Source: Sphingobacterium gobiense
Lineage (GTDB): Bacteria; Bacteroidota; Bacteroidia; Sphingobacteriales; Sphingobacteriaceae
DNA length: 64,000 bases
Direction: 5' to 3'
Assembly: GCF_002980575.1 (NCBI RefSeq)
Contig: NZ_PVBS01000001.1
Span: forward strand, 1-64,000
Every line of letters starts with the position of its first letter. The stretch's first letter is position 1. The position numbers and the translations under genes are program-made. The notes under the pieces were generated by a model, which did not search any database, was not told the DNA's origin, and saw nothing but the letters and a program-made list of their open reading frames with translations. Below are positions 37,109-46,744 of the stretch, piece after piece.

Positions 37109-38863
37109 TTATTGTTCGTATAATCGATTACGTATTTCTTCCGTGTTTTTTAGAATGACTTTTCGTTTCAGACTCAACTTTGGCGTCAATTCGCCATTGT
37201 TGATGGTCCATTCATTGGGTAGAAGCTCAAACTTTTTTACTTTTTCCCATTGTCCAAAGCTCGTATTTAGGCGGTCAATTTCCCGCTGGTATTTTTCGAT
37301 GACCTGTGGATCTTTAACGATCTCTTCTCTGGAAACAAAAGATATGCCTTTATGTTTATACCATTTTTCCAATTCCTCAAAAGCGGGTACAATCAGCGCA
37401 GCGGGGAAGCGTTGGTTTTCACCCACGACCATGACTTGCGCAATCAGTGTAGACTCCATCAATTTGTTTTCTAACACTTGCGGTGCCACATATTTGCCGC
37501 CCGCAGTTTTAAACATTTCCTTTTTTCGGTCGGTAATTTTAAGGAATCCATCAACTGTGACTTCACCTATATCGCCCGTGTGGAAATACCCTTGTTGATC
37601 GATGACCTCACCCGTGGCCTCTTCATTTTTATAGTATCCGGGACTAATGCTCGGCCCCTTGACGAGAATCTCTCCGTCATCGGCAATTTTTACGTCTAGA
37701 TTCTTCAATACCCGTCCTACTGTGCCAAATTTCACGTCGGTATCAACATGGGAGTTGACTGCTATAACGGGAGACGTCTCCGTTAGACCATAACCTTCTA
37801 ATACTTTAATCTCCGCTGCCCAAAAGATACGTCCCAATCGCTCTTGAAGAGCGGCACCGCCTGATATAATCAATTTGATGTTCCCACCGAGCGCTTCTTT
37901 CCATTTGGAAAAGATAAGTTTACGCGCGATACCAAGTTGAAACGAATAGAAAATACTGTTTTTAGCGGGTTCTTGATAACGGTGTCCCAAATTTACCGCC
38001 CAGAAAAACAAAGCCTTTTTGATACCTGTTAATGCTTTTCCTTTTTCGATGATTTTATCGTACACTTTTTCAAGGACACGCGGCACCGTCGTGAAAATTT
38101 GTGGTTTTACATCGTTGATGTCCTCCACAATATTGTCGAGGTTCTCTGCATAATAAATTTGTATGCCTTTGGAAAGATAAAGATAAACAACCATCCGCTC
38201 AAAAATATGACATAAGGGCAAGAAGCTTAATGCCTTGGTGGTGTCTTTGGGAACAAGATGTTGACAAGCTTCTACGTTACTAAGGATATTTTTATGTGTG
38301 AGAAGCACGCCTTTCGGTTTTCCGGTTGTGCCCGAAGTGTAGATCAGCGTGAGCAAATCATCGCTTTGGACGGCGTCCTTGTAAGGTTGCAAATCAACCT
38401 CTTGTGACGCGCCGATATCAATTAGTTTTTGGTAGCTCGGTTTATCTGCCACGTCGTCAAAGGTGTACATATCTATGGACAATTGCTGTCCTTGTATAGC
38501 CTGATCCACTTTATGCGCCAATTCAGCATTACTTGCGAAGAGTACTTTCACTTCTGCATCATTTAGGATATGGGAAAGGTCCTGTGGAGATAGCGTTGGA
38601 TATAATGGAACGATGGCGACTCCGAGCTGGTTACAAGCGAAGTCTACAATGTTCCATTCGGGGCGGTTCCCTGACATTAGGGCTACTTTATCACCTTTTT
38701 TCAAACCTTCTGAAAGAAGGGCTTTGCTTAAGTTGTTCGCAAGCGTTTTAAAGCGCTCACTAGTGTAAAGTTGCCATTCTCCGTTTCTTTTACCTGCAAC
38801 CATACAGGTGTCTGTAGAGGTATAGTCACCTAAGATATCAAATAATCTATTTAGCTTACTCAT
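37109..38863 (-). CDS. long-chain fatty acid-CoA ligase (AMP-binding family)
   Basis: A 584-residue adenylate-forming enzyme. The AMP-binding motif LIYTSGTTGKPKGVLLTHKN lies near residue 173, the GYGLTETSP motif near 363, and YFHTGDIGEVTVDGFLKITDRKKE near 440. It activates fatty acids to acyl-CoA through an acyl-AMP intermediate. The length and the VLEKVYDKI segment match the eukaryotic-like long-chain synthetase group common in Bacteroidota. It leads the transcript that continues into the YihY gene. Confidence 0.92.
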   Translation of the reverse strand: MSKLNRLFDILGDYTSTDTCMVAGKRNGEWQLYTSERFKTLANNLSKALLSEGLKKGDKVALMSGNRPEWNIVDFACNQLGVAIVPLYPTLSPQDLSHILNDAEVKVLFASNAELAHKVDQAIQGQQLSIDMYTFDDVADKPSYQKLIDIGASQEVDLQPYKDAVQSDDLLTLIYTSGTTGKPKGVLLTHKNILSNVEACQHLVPKDTTKALSFLPLCHIFERMVVYLYLSKGIQIYYAENLDNIVEDINDVKPQIFTTVPRVLEKVYDKIIEKGKALTGIKKALFFWAVNLGHRYQEPAKNSIFYSFQLGIARKLIFSKWKEALGGNIKLIISGGAALQERLGRIFWAAEIKVLEGYGLTETSPVIAVNSHVDTDVKFGTVGRVLKNLDVKIADDGEILVKGPSISPGYYKNEEATGEVIDQQGYFHTGDIGEVTVDGFLKITDRKKEMFKTAGGKYVAPQVLENKLMESTLIAQVMVVGENQRFPAALIVPAFEELEKWYKHKGISFVSREEIVKDPQVIEKYQREIDRLNTSFGQWEKVKKFELLPNEWTINNGELTPKLSLKRKVILKNTEEIRNRLYEQ

Positions 38864-38978
38864 ATATCGCTCCTGTTATGAGGTTTACAATCTGTTTTCC
38901 TACACTAAGATAACGTTTTATCAATAAAAAGTGTTAACACAACGAAAATAAAGGAGAGAATGATAACAGAATTTAACT

Positions 38979-39008
38979 TTTGAACGTTTAAATAAAGTAT
39001 TACTTTTG
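38979..39008 (+). promoter_or_regulatory. promoter (TTTG / TACTTTTG)
   Basis: TTTG at 38979-38982 and an exact TACTTTTG at 39001-39008 have a start-to-start distance of 22. It lies 28 bp before the ATG at 39037. Confidence 0.52.
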
Positions 39009-39036
39009 GCGTACGAAAAAACTTAGTTTTATATTC

Positions 39037-39570
39037 ATGAAGAAAGCAAATTGGCTGTTATTGACATTAGGGATTATTTTATTTTCATTTGATACATCAT
39101 GGGCGCAATTGGACAGCCAACATGCTGTTGGGGGACGCTTTGGAAGTGCTACCGGTTTTAGTTACCGCTATACGCTGGCAGACGACCGGGCAATGGAAGG
39201 TATTTTAAGTGTTCAGAGTAATTCCAAATCAAGACGTTTCCGATTGGTTGGACTTTACCAATATCACAAACCGCTGGATATAGCCGAGAATTTTACTTGG
39301 TTCTATGGTTTTGGTGGTAGTATTGGAAGTTTTCGGCATAAGGAAGTGGTAAGGACCTGGGTTAATGACCAAGGCCATACCGTTACGGAACGCACCGAAC
39401 CGAAGTCGGAGCTAGCGTTGAGTATAGATGGTGTTGTAGGTATAGAATACCATATCCCGACAGCACCGCTTTCCATTTCGCTGGATGTTAAACCCTATTT
39501 TGATTTTCTGCAGGAAAGCTCCATCAAATTGATCGACCCCTTTGGCTTGACGATTCGGTATAAATTTTAG
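39037..39570 (+). CDS. exported beta-rich protein, probably a small outer-membrane barrel
   Basis: A 177-residue protein with a signal peptide (1-23, TSWAQ). The mature part alternates aromatic and polar residues (FTWFYGFGGSIGSFRHKEV, FGLTIRYKF) and ends in an aromatic residue, as outer-membrane beta-barrels do. An early segment HAVGGRFGSATGFSYRYTL resembles small OmpA/OmpW-like barrels of Bacteroidota. I do not recognise a named family. It is monocistronic with its own promoter. Confidence 0.7.
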   Translation: MKKANWLLLTLGIILFSFDTSWAQLDSQHAVGGRFGSATGFSYRYTLADDRAMEGILSVQSNSKSRRFRLVGLYQYHKPLDIAENFTWFYGFGGSIGSFRHKEVVRTWVNDQGHTVTERTEPKSELALSIDGVVGIEYHIPTAPLSISLDVKPYFDFLQESSIKLIDPFGLTIRYKF

Positions 39571-39586
39571 CAGAGGATCGAAAAAG

Positions 39587-39616
39587 GCATGCGTACAAAC
39601 TTCATGGTACGCATGC
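39587..39616 (-). terminator. terminator of the DUF6377 regulator gene
   Basis: A perfect 10-bp stem GCATGCGTAC/GTACGCATGC has a 10-nt loop. On the minus strand it is followed by a run of five T residues, so it ends the regulator transcript arriving from the right. Confidence 0.72.
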
Positions 39617-39627
39617 TATTATCGCTA

Positions 39628-41244
39628 TTATATCCTATCAATACCTATTTTCATGACCAAACCTTCAAACTCATCTCTGTTTCCAGCAGCTTTATTCCTC
39701 ATTTTTGTTCGGTAATTATAAATAGTTGAGACCGAGTAGCGGAGAAAATAAGCAATTTTTATGCTGTCGGTAATACCTAAGCGGATTAGCGCAAAAATAC
39801 GAAGCTCAGGAGTTAAATTACTAGGAGCTTTAAAACTGATTTTTTCTTCTTCTAATAATAGCTTATTTATTTCTTCGACAAAATTTGGAAATAAACGCAG
39901 GATTGTTTCATCAAAATTTTTATAGAATTTTTCAAGATTATCTTTGGGATCTAATGATGAATCGATGAATCTCGACAGCGCTTGTTCTCCCTTCGTTTTC
40001 GCTATTTTTTGGGCTTTCAGCCTGAATTGCTCTATTTTCGAAAGATAATCGGAAAAATGTCCTATGTATAAACCAATGTATTCTTCCTTAAGAATATTTG
40101 AATCCGAAAGACTCTGATTGCTTTCCATCAATAGTTGGTTGGACCTTGATAATTCGTCCTTGGTTATGGTTAGTCTTTTCTTTTGTTTATATACATATGC
40201 CAATGTAAAGAGAATTAATGCTAATAATAATACGATGATCACCAGGATAGTTAACAATAGCATTTGACGTTCGTCTTCTTTTTTTTGATATGCCTTATCA
40301 ATAAAATCGAACATTTCGGAAGATTCAAGTGTCCGGAGTCGGGCGTTATAGAATATGGCATCCTGCATCGAACATTTCATATAGCTATATGCTCGATTGA
40401 CGTCTCCATATTCAAATAGTACAACGGCTAATCTCCGGAGCGACATGTACTCTTTTACCCCACTTTTGATATCTGCTATTGCAGATCTTGCAAGATATTC
40501 CATAGCTTTGTCAATATCCTTTTTTTCTTCATATACTTTAGCTATAGAATACGATAAAATAGCGGCCTCCCGCTCCTCGGGATCCACTTCGGCGTATGCT
40601 TTGTGAAGGTCAGTTAAAGCTTTGTCATATTGTTTTTCCTGTTGTATGAGACGTTCTGTGTTAACATATATATAGTCCATCGGTGATAATGTTTCTCCGG
40701 AAACCAATCTGTTCCTCAGTGACCCTGCCGATGCCTCGTATCTCTTTTTTTCATCATTATTTTCGGAGGCTTTTATTAATAGATTATAAACGGAGAGTTT
40801 TGTATATAGATAAAATGTTTTTAGGCCATCGGAGATTTTCAACGTATCTATATTATCCAGTATATCGGTAGATTCCTTGAGCAACCCCATCGTTTTTAAT
40901 ATACGGACACGGAAGAGCTCAGAATCAATATACTCCTCATAATCGTTGGCCTGCAGTGCATACTTTTCTAATTTTCGGGTATATAAAAGTGCCGAATCTG
41001 TCATAAATACAATATAATGAAGACAGATTTCTTTCGTAACGGCAATTTGATCTTTCACATCGGAGGATAACTGTAGTGTTGCCTTTAAACTATCGATACG
41101 TTTTTCTTTTTTTGCTGTATATAAATCTTTATCCTGAATGGCATCATCTAATACATGCAGTAGCGAATCAAGCTGCCCATTGTATGCATTAGCTGTATGG
41201 ACTGAAGATATCAGAAATATGAGTAATAATAATGAATTTTTCAT
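39628..41244 (-). CDS. SusR-like membrane-spanning transcriptional regulator (DUF6377)
   Basis: A 538-residue protein with an N-terminal signal segment (1-20), a helical TPR-like periplasmic domain (about 25-320), one membrane helix (328-352), a coiled-coil stretch and a C-terminal helix-turn-helix (about 488-520: TPELRIFALIRLGITDS then YFLRYSVSTIYNYRTKMRNKA). This is the layout of SusR and DUF6377 regulators, which sense oligosaccharide in the periplasm and activate sugar-use genes. It is divergent from a GH125/GH76 cluster 500 bp away, so mannan oligosaccharide is the likely signal; that is inference. Confidence 0.82.
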   Translation of the reverse strand: MKNSLLLLIFLISSVHTANAYNGQLDSLLHVLDDAIQDKDLYTAKKEKRIDSLKATLQLSSDVKDQIAVTKEICLHYIVFMTDSALLYTRKLEKYALQANDYEEYIDSELFRVRILKTMGLLKESTDILDNIDTLKISDGLKTFYLYTKLSVYNLLIKASENNDEKKRYEASAGSLRNRLVSGETLSPMDYIYVNTERLIQQEKQYDKALTDLHKAYAEVDPEEREAAILSYSIAKVYEEKKDIDKAMEYLARSAIADIKSGVKEYMSLRRLAVVLFEYGDVNRAYSYMKCSMQDAIFYNARLRTLESSEMFDFIDKAYQKKEDERQMLLLTILVIIVLLLALILFTLAYVYKQKKRLTITKDELSRSNQLLMESNQSLSDSNILKEEYIGLYIGHFSDYLSKIEQFRLKAQKIAKTKGEQALSRFIDSSLDPKDNLEKFYKNFDETILRLFPNFVEEINKLLLEEEKISFKAPSNLTPELRIFALIRLGITDSIKIAYFLRYSVSTIYNYRTKMRNKAAGNRDEFEGLVMKIGIDRI

Positions 41245-41558
41245 ACTTGGTATAATTCGGATCGATTAACTACAAAAAGGGTTCGATAAATAATCGGATA
41301 AAGATACTTTTTTTAAAACTACAAAATAATATTCTATAACCATCTAGATGTGAAAATACACTTTTTTAGTACTTGTTTTTATTAGAAAAACGACTGCAAA
41401 GTTCCAAAAGGATTATAATTAATACGTGTATCTACTACATTATGTCTATGTCTTATTTGTATTAAATATCTGTACATGAATATCTTGTGTATTGTTGCTC
41501 CTATATTTTTACTACATTGAAGGAGCCTATATGAGAGAATGTATCAAAATCCGATAAC
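41245..41558. other. AT-rich divergent regulatory region
   Basis: The region between the SusR-like gene and the mannosidase promoter contains no gene. On the minus strand a near-match -7 element (TATCTTTA, 41299-41306) lies 55 bp before the regulator start. Short dispersed inverted repeats (CGATTA 41263-41268, TAATCG 41291-41296) are present. The binding site of the SusR-like regulator is expected here, but I cannot pin it down. Confidence 0.4.
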
Positions 41559-41591
41559 TTTGATTTCTCAGAACTAAATTATAAATCTTTG
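41559..41591 (+). promoter_or_regulatory. promoter of the mannan gene cluster
   Basis: TTTG at 41559-41562 and AATCTTTG at 41584-41591 (seven of eight consensus positions) have a start-to-start distance of 25. The leader to the ATG at 41745 would be about 145 nt. Confidence 0.45.
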
Positions 41592-41744
41592 CCCATGGTA
41601 ATTTCGCTAGATGAAAAATGCCTGCATAATCCTTTATCAGAATAGCAGTTACTGCAAGTATCCTGGACTATGCAAAGCGACCGTACAGGAGATATGTGCA
41701 TCCTCGATAGAATACAATTAATTTATCAGTTTATAACGACATCT

Positions 41745-43163
41745 ATGAGACGAAGAACATTTATTCAGAATTCCGCTATACTTGGAGCAGGTATATTGGC
41801 TCACAATTTTTCTTTTGCTAATTCAGGTTCCGCGTTTCCTCTAGTCAGGACTAGGGAAAGAGACAGACACTTTAACAGTGACGTCATTGAGAAACTTATC
41901 AAGGAGTTCCAATCCAATGTAGCAGACAAGGAACTGGGCTGGCTGTTCAACAATTGTCTCCCTAACACCTTGGACACTACGGTATATGATGAGTCAACTC
42001 CAGATCAAAAGCTAACGTATGTCATTACCGGAGATATTGATGCGATGTGGCTACGGGATAGCAGTGCGCAGGTATGGCCGTATCTGCCTTTTATGAAAAA
42101 GGATGAGAATCTTCAGAACCTAATTCTTGGACTGATTAACAAACAGTCCAAATGTATCAATATCGATCCCTATGCCAATGCGTTTTACAACGACCCAACC
42201 AAAAAGGGCGAATGGTTTTCAGATCATACCGATATGATGCCCGGAATTCATGAGCGTAAATGGGAAATCGACTCACTCTGTTATCCCATACGGCTCGCTT
42301 ATGCCTACTGGAAAGAAACAAACGATACGACACCCTTTGACAACGAATGGGACCAAGCACAAGAAAACATCTATAGGACGTTTGTCGAGCAACAGCGTAA
42401 AGAAAGCCTAGGTCCTTATAGATTTGAACGTACGACACCACGTGGAACAGATACCTTGCAAGTCGACGGATATGGCTACCCGGTCAATCCGGTAGGGTTG
42501 ATCTGTTCAAGTTTTCGTCCATCCGACGACTGTAGTATGTTCTTATTTCTGATTCCGTCCAACCTATTTGCCGTGGTCAGTCTGCGGCAGTCGGCCGACA
42601 TATTGCGCAAAGTCAGAAACAACAATGAGTTGGCGGCTAAAATGGAGCGTTTAGCCAATGAAGTTGAAGATGCGGTTAAGCAATATGGTATCATTGACCA
42701 TCCTGTGCACGGTCGTGTTTATGCTTATGAAGTAGACGGATATGGCAGTCACATGATGATGGATGATGCCAATGTCCCAAGTCTATTGTCTCTGCCTTAT
42801 CTCGGTGCGGTGGATGTCAATGATGAGATCTATCAACGTACCCGGCGATTCATATTGTCGGAAAATAATCCGTTCTATTTTAAAGGAAAAGCCGCTGCAG
42901 GAATCGGCGGGCCACACATTGGTCGTGATATGATATGGCCTATGGCACTTGTTATCCAAGCGCTGACGTCAATAAACGATGAAGAAATACGTCAATGTAT
43001 CAAGACGTTGAAAAATACCCATGGTGACACTGGATTTATGCACGAATCGTTTCACAAGGATGACCCAACGAATTTTACCCGGTATTGGTTTGCATGGACA
43101 AACACATTATTCGGTGAATTATTATGGAAGACATACAAAGAGAAACCGGATTTGTTAAGATAA
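41745..43163 (+). CDS. GH125 exo-alpha-1,6-mannosidase
   Basis: A 472-residue glycoside hydrolase of family 125 (formerly DUF1237). The hallmark ITGDIDAMWLRDSSAQVWPYLPF lies near residue 90, with MMPGIHERKWEIDSLCYP and GYGYPVNPVGLICSSFRPSDD following. The N-terminus begins MRRRTFIQNSAILGAG, a twin-arginine type signal, which is why I prefer the ATG at 41745 to one 25 codons upstream. It removes alpha-1,6-linked mannose from the non-reducing end. It is the first gene of a cluster with a sugar transporter and GH76 genes. Confidence 0.92.
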   Translation: MRRRTFIQNSAILGAGILAHNFSFANSGSAFPLVRTRERDRHFNSDVIEKLIKEFQSNVADKELGWLFNNCLPNTLDTTVYDESTPDQKLTYVITGDIDAMWLRDSSAQVWPYLPFMKKDENLQNLILGLINKQSKCINIDPYANAFYNDPTKKGEWFSDHTDMMPGIHERKWEIDSLCYPIRLAYAYWKETNDTTPFDNEWDQAQENIYRTFVEQQRKESLGPYRFERTTPRGTDTLQVDGYGYPVNPVGLICSSFRPSDDCSMFLFLIPSNLFAVVSLRQSADILRKVRNNNELAAKMERLANEVEDAVKQYGIIDHPVHGRVYAYEVDGYGSHMMMDDANVPSLLSLPYLGAVDVNDEIYQRTRRFILSENNPFYFKGKAAAGIGGPHIGRDMIWPMALVIQALTSINDEEIRQCIKTLKNTHGDTGFMHESFHKDDPTNFTRYWFAWTNTLFGELLWKTYKEKPDLLR

Positions 43164-43193
43164 AAATAACCACAAAAATCACTGCATAATAAA

Positions 43194-44450
43194 ATGAAAG
43201 AAAAAGTATCTTTTACAGAAAAGAAGTACCTGATAACACTTGTTTTCGTTACTTCCTTATTCATGTTTTGGGGAATTGCCATTACTATGGAAGATGTACT
43301 AAACAAACATTTCCAATCGGTACTAAATGTTTCGAAAGCGGATTCCGGCTTGGTTCAATTTTCAATCTTTGGCGCATATTTTATTATGAGTATTCCCGCC
43401 GGATTGTTTATGAAGAAGTTTGGATATAAGAATGGTGTTTTGTTAGGCTTGGTTCTTTTCGCTGTGGGATCATTCCTGTTTGTTCCTGCTGCTAATGCTG
43501 TTTCTTTTGGCTTTTTCAGAGTAGCACTTTTTATTCTTGGCTGTGGCCTGGCTACATTAGAGACGGTCGCCCACCCTTTTATGGCATCATTGGGAGATCA
43601 GCGTAGCAGCGAGCGTAGGGTAAATTTTGCGCAGGCATTCAATGCGGTCGGTACGATGATCGGTCCGGCGATAGGGACCTATTTTCTGCTTCGAGGTACG
43701 GGTCTTTTACCACACGAAGGGTTGGATTCCGTAAAGAACCTGTATACCATCATAGGCATTGTTATTTTACTTATTGCAGTCTGCTTCTCGTTTGTGAAAG
43801 TACCCTCGTTCACAGATTCGCATGTCGATGCGGACAAGATAAATGCAGCAGCGGTCAATGTAGACCTAACCCCCGAGAAAAAACTGTTCCACCATAGACA
43901 TTTTGTATGGGCCGTAATTGCACAGTTCTTTAACGTTGCCGCACAAGGAGGTACATGGGCGTTTTTTATTAATTACGGACATGAGGTAATGGGATTCTCC
44001 AGTGAAAAAGCAGGAAGCTATCTGGTGTTATTTATGGGAATGATGCTGTTGGGGCGGTTCGTGGGCACATTTTTAATGAAGTTTGTGGCAAGCCATAAAC
44101 TCCTGGCTGTTTACGCACTGCTTAACGTGCTGATGTGTGTGGTGGTAGCCCAAGGATGGGGATGGGTTTCTTTCCTTGCGTTGTTATGTATCAACTTCTT
44201 TTTCAGCATCATGTTCCCTACCATTTTTAGTTTGGGGTTGAAAAATCTGGGTGAACATACGCAGCAAGCTTCGTCTTTTATTTCTATGGGAGTTGTTGGG
44301 GGAGCTGTATTTCCATTTTTGATGGGATTGGTTGCCGATACAGATATTGCTGCAGCCTTTTACTTACCAATAGGATGTTATATCATTATATTTTTATACG
44401 GTGCTAAACTCTACAAAGTGCAGCACGCCTTAATGCCTAATCGCCGGTAA
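43194..44450 (+). CDS. sugar MFS transporter, FucP (L-fucose permease) family
   Basis: A 418-residue permease with twelve helices of the FucP/GluP/NagP family: LFMFWGIAITMEDVLNKHFQ in the first helix, GAYFIMSIPAGLFMKKFGYKNG in the second, and SLGLKNLGEHTQQASSFISMGVVGGAVFP near helix 10. These carriers bring monosaccharides such as fucose, glucose, mannose or GlcNAc through the inner membrane. It lies 30 bp after the GH125 gene, so mannose or a small manno-oligosaccharide is the likely substrate by context. Confidence 0.88.
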   Translation: MKEKVSFTEKKYLITLVFVTSLFMFWGIAITMEDVLNKHFQSVLNVSKADSGLVQFSIFGAYFIMSIPAGLFMKKFGYKNGVLLGLVLFAVGSFLFVPAANAVSFGFFRVALFILGCGLATLETVAHPFMASLGDQRSSERRVNFAQAFNAVGTMIGPAIGTYFLLRGTGLLPHEGLDSVKNLYTIIGIVILLIAVCFSFVKVPSFTDSHVDADKINAAAVNVDLTPEKKLFHHRHFVWAVIAQFFNVAAQGGTWAFFINYGHEVMGFSSEKAGSYLVLFMGMMLLGRFVGTFLMKFVASHKLLAVYALLNVLMCVVVAQGWGWVSFLALLCINFFFSIMFPTIFSLGLKNLGEHTQQASSFISMGVVGGAVFPFLMGLVADTDIAAAFYLPIGCYIIIFLYGAKLYKVQHALMPNRR

Positions 44451-44490
44451 GCTAATTATTAATATTATAAACCATATAAACTATTATTTT

Positions 44491-45463
44491 ATGAGAGAAA
44501 CATGTATAATAATCTCATTGCTTATTTATCTTTGTGGGTTTGACGTTGATAGTTATGTTCAAGCAGGCCATTTTTGATTTTTATGAAGGAGTTCGGATTA
44601 AAAACTGGTATAGCAATACTTGGGAAAATGAATACTATGATGATATGGGCTGGCACGGCTTAGCGCACATGAGAGCGTTGGAAGCCACAAATGACCAGCG
44701 ACATGCAGAGTCCTCAAAAAACTTATGGCGCTGGATTACGGAAGGCTGGACCGACTACGAAGGCGGCGGGATCAAGTGGCGCAAACAGTCGGATGACCTC
44801 GGCGAAGCAAAGGGTATCCCGGCAAATGGCCCTGCGGCAATAATTGCTGCAAGGCGATATGTGAAATATCCCGAAGAAAGTCATGGTGGATTTAACAATC
44901 TCGAATGGGCTCAAAGAATCTATGATTGGATGAAATACAACCGTACCATCCTTTCATCAGGAAGAGTATTTGAATACTTAGACAACACCAATAATGATTT
45001 TTCCTATAATGTGGGGACATATATAGGAGCAGCATTGGAATTGTATGATATTACTGGAGATAAAATCTATTTCGACGATGCGATAAAGGTTACGACCTAT
45101 CACATTACCTACAATGTAGACAAAAGCTATGGTGTACTGACCGATTATGGGGAGCAGCCTGGCGGAGGCAGCGGCCACGACGTCAACCTGTTCAAAGGCA
45201 TATTTATCCGTTACTTTATCTTATTGATTCAGCATCCTGATCTCCCGGTTGCCGACAGAGATCGCTACATCAAATTTATAACGAACAATGCCGAATATTT
45301 ATGGATGGCGGGTACACAAAAATCGCCCGATATCAAGTTCAGCTACAGCTGGTGGAAAAATCCGGGTGATGCCGAGACTTGGGGAGACTTGCGGTCTGCC
45401 CTCAGTGGTACCATGCTAATGGAAGCAATGGCGACATTAAAGGGTGAAGGCCTAGTAGATTAA
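44491..45463 (+). pseudogene. GH76 alpha-1,6-mannanase, N-terminally deleted and frameshifted
   Basis: A lipoprotein-like signal starts at ATG 44491 (MRETCIIISLLIYLCGFDVDS) and reaches a stop at 44575-44577 after 28 codons. In the next frame the GH76 body begins at about 44555 (MFKQAIFDFYEGV) and runs to 45463. The catalytic Asp pair (NEYYDDMGWHGLA), GGGIKW and GGGSGHDVNLFKGIF motifs are intact. The normal 70-80 residues between signal peptide and FYEGV are missing. An out-of-frame internal deletion best explains this. The body could still start at ATG 44555, but it would be unexported and lack part of the barrel. Confidence 0.72.
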
Positions 45464-45546
45464 AGATTAGCTGAGCCGATTTAGCAAATAAAAAATAACA
45501 AAGGCGCATAGCGTATAAGTTAGCACAAGATTTATAAGAAAAAAAC

Positions 45547-46713
45547 ATGTTAAAGTATTGTACTATAGTAATTTTATCTTTTTGGGCAAGTGTGACGTTT
45601 GCTCAATCGTCCAAAGGGAAACTTACCTCGGTAGATATGTTGAGAGCTGCGGATAGCTCGTTGGATGTAATTCTAAAAAAGTATGGAAGCAAAAACACCT
45701 TTTTACTTCGGGAGAATTTCCCAGTTGATGAGCGTTACAAAGCAGACTATTTAGGCAATGGCGCTAGCGGCAAGCAGGAATATGCTTATCTCTGGCCGTA
45801 TTCAGGAGGTTTGTCTGCTACGGTTGCGCTCTATGAGCAAACCAAAAGCAAAAAATATAAATCCATCATCGATAAACGACTAGTCCCTGGATTAGAAGAA
45901 TATTATGACGATAAAAGAAAGCCAGCAGGATATGCTTCTTACATCTCATCTGCACCCGTATCTGACCGTTTTTATGATGATAATATCTGGATTGGGATCG
46001 ATTTTACCAATCTCTATCTGTTAACAGGTGAGACGAAATACCTGGAAAAAGCAACGGTAGTCTGGGATTTTGTTTATAGTGGGCATGATGATTTACTCGG
46101 TGGGGGCATTTATTGGTGTGAGCAAAAAAAGACATCTAAAAATACCTGTTCTAATGCGCCTGCGGCTGTTTTTGCATTGAAATTGTATGAGGCTACCAAG
46201 GAGAAAAAGTATTTGGAATTGGGTAAATCCCTATATGAATGGACTAAAACCAACCTTCGAGATGTAGATGGTGTTTATATGGACAATATTCGTTTGGATG
46301 GCAGCATAGACCGAACAAAATATCCATATAACTCTGGACAAATGATCGAAGCTGCTGCTTTGTTATATAAGATAACGAAAAAGCCACATTACCTAGAAGA
46401 AGCGCAAAAGGTCGCTAACGCCTCTTTTCGTCATTTTTTTGAGACAGATGGCTCACAACGATTAAAAAATAGTGATAACTGGTTTATCGCCGTAATGATG
46501 CGTGGATTTGTCCAGCTTTATAAATTAGATAACAACCCAGCTTACTTGCGTGCATTTCATAAAAACTTGGATTTTGCTTGGACTGCCAATCGAGATGAAA
46601 ATGGTCTTTTTTACAAGGATTGGAAAGGGGAGAAGAAAAATGAAAGAAAATGGTTATTAGACCAATTTGCTATTGTTGAAATGTGTGCCAATATTGTAAC
46701 TTTAAAATTATAG
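45547..46713 (+). CDS. exported GH76-like alpha-mannanase
   Basis: A 388-residue protein with a signal peptide (1-20, VTFAQS) and an all-helical (alpha/alpha)6 fold. The Asp pair D144-D145 in RFYDDNIWIGIDF corresponds to the GH76 catalytic pair, followed by LLGGGIYWCEQKKTSKNTCSNAPAA and the late YNSGQMIEAAALLY motif. GH76 enzymes cleave internal alpha-1,6-mannan backbones. Sequence agreement outside these motifs is moderate, so a different but related six-hairpin activity is possible. It is the last gene of the cluster; its stop codon lies inside the terminator hairpin. Confidence 0.8.
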   Translation: MLKYCTIVILSFWASVTFAQSSKGKLTSVDMLRAADSSLDVILKKYGSKNTFLLRENFPVDERYKADYLGNGASGKQEYAYLWPYSGGLSATVALYEQTKSKKYKSIIDKRLVPGLEEYYDDKRKPAGYASYISSAPVSDRFYDDNIWIGIDFTNLYLLTGETKYLEKATVVWDFVYSGHDDLLGGGIYWCEQKKTSKNTCSNAPAAVFALKLYEATKEKKYLELGKSLYEWTKTNLRDVDGVYMDNIRLDGSIDRTKYPYNSGQMIEAAALLYKITKKPHYLEEAQKVANASFRHFFETDGSQRLKNSDNWFIAVMMRGFVQLYKLDNNPAYLRAFHKNLDFAWTANRDENGLFYKDWKGEKKNERKWLLDQFAIVEMCANIVTLKL

Positions 46714-46744
46714 AGACGTCGCTACGACGTCTCTATAATTTTTT
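46704..46744. terminator. bidirectional terminator with TAGAGACG palindrome
   Basis: A perfect 18-bp stem (46704-46721 with 46725-46742) and 3-nt loop separate the convergent GH76-like and M61 genes. The core TAGAGACGTCG/CGACGTCTCTA shares its outer eight bases with the palindrome at 53634-53661, so both may belong to one repeat family. Confidence 0.8.

Noticed and set aside
41670..41744. 25-codon N-terminal extension of the GH125 gene
   Set aside because: The internal ATG at 41745 begins a proper twin-arginine signal; an extension in front of it would block export.
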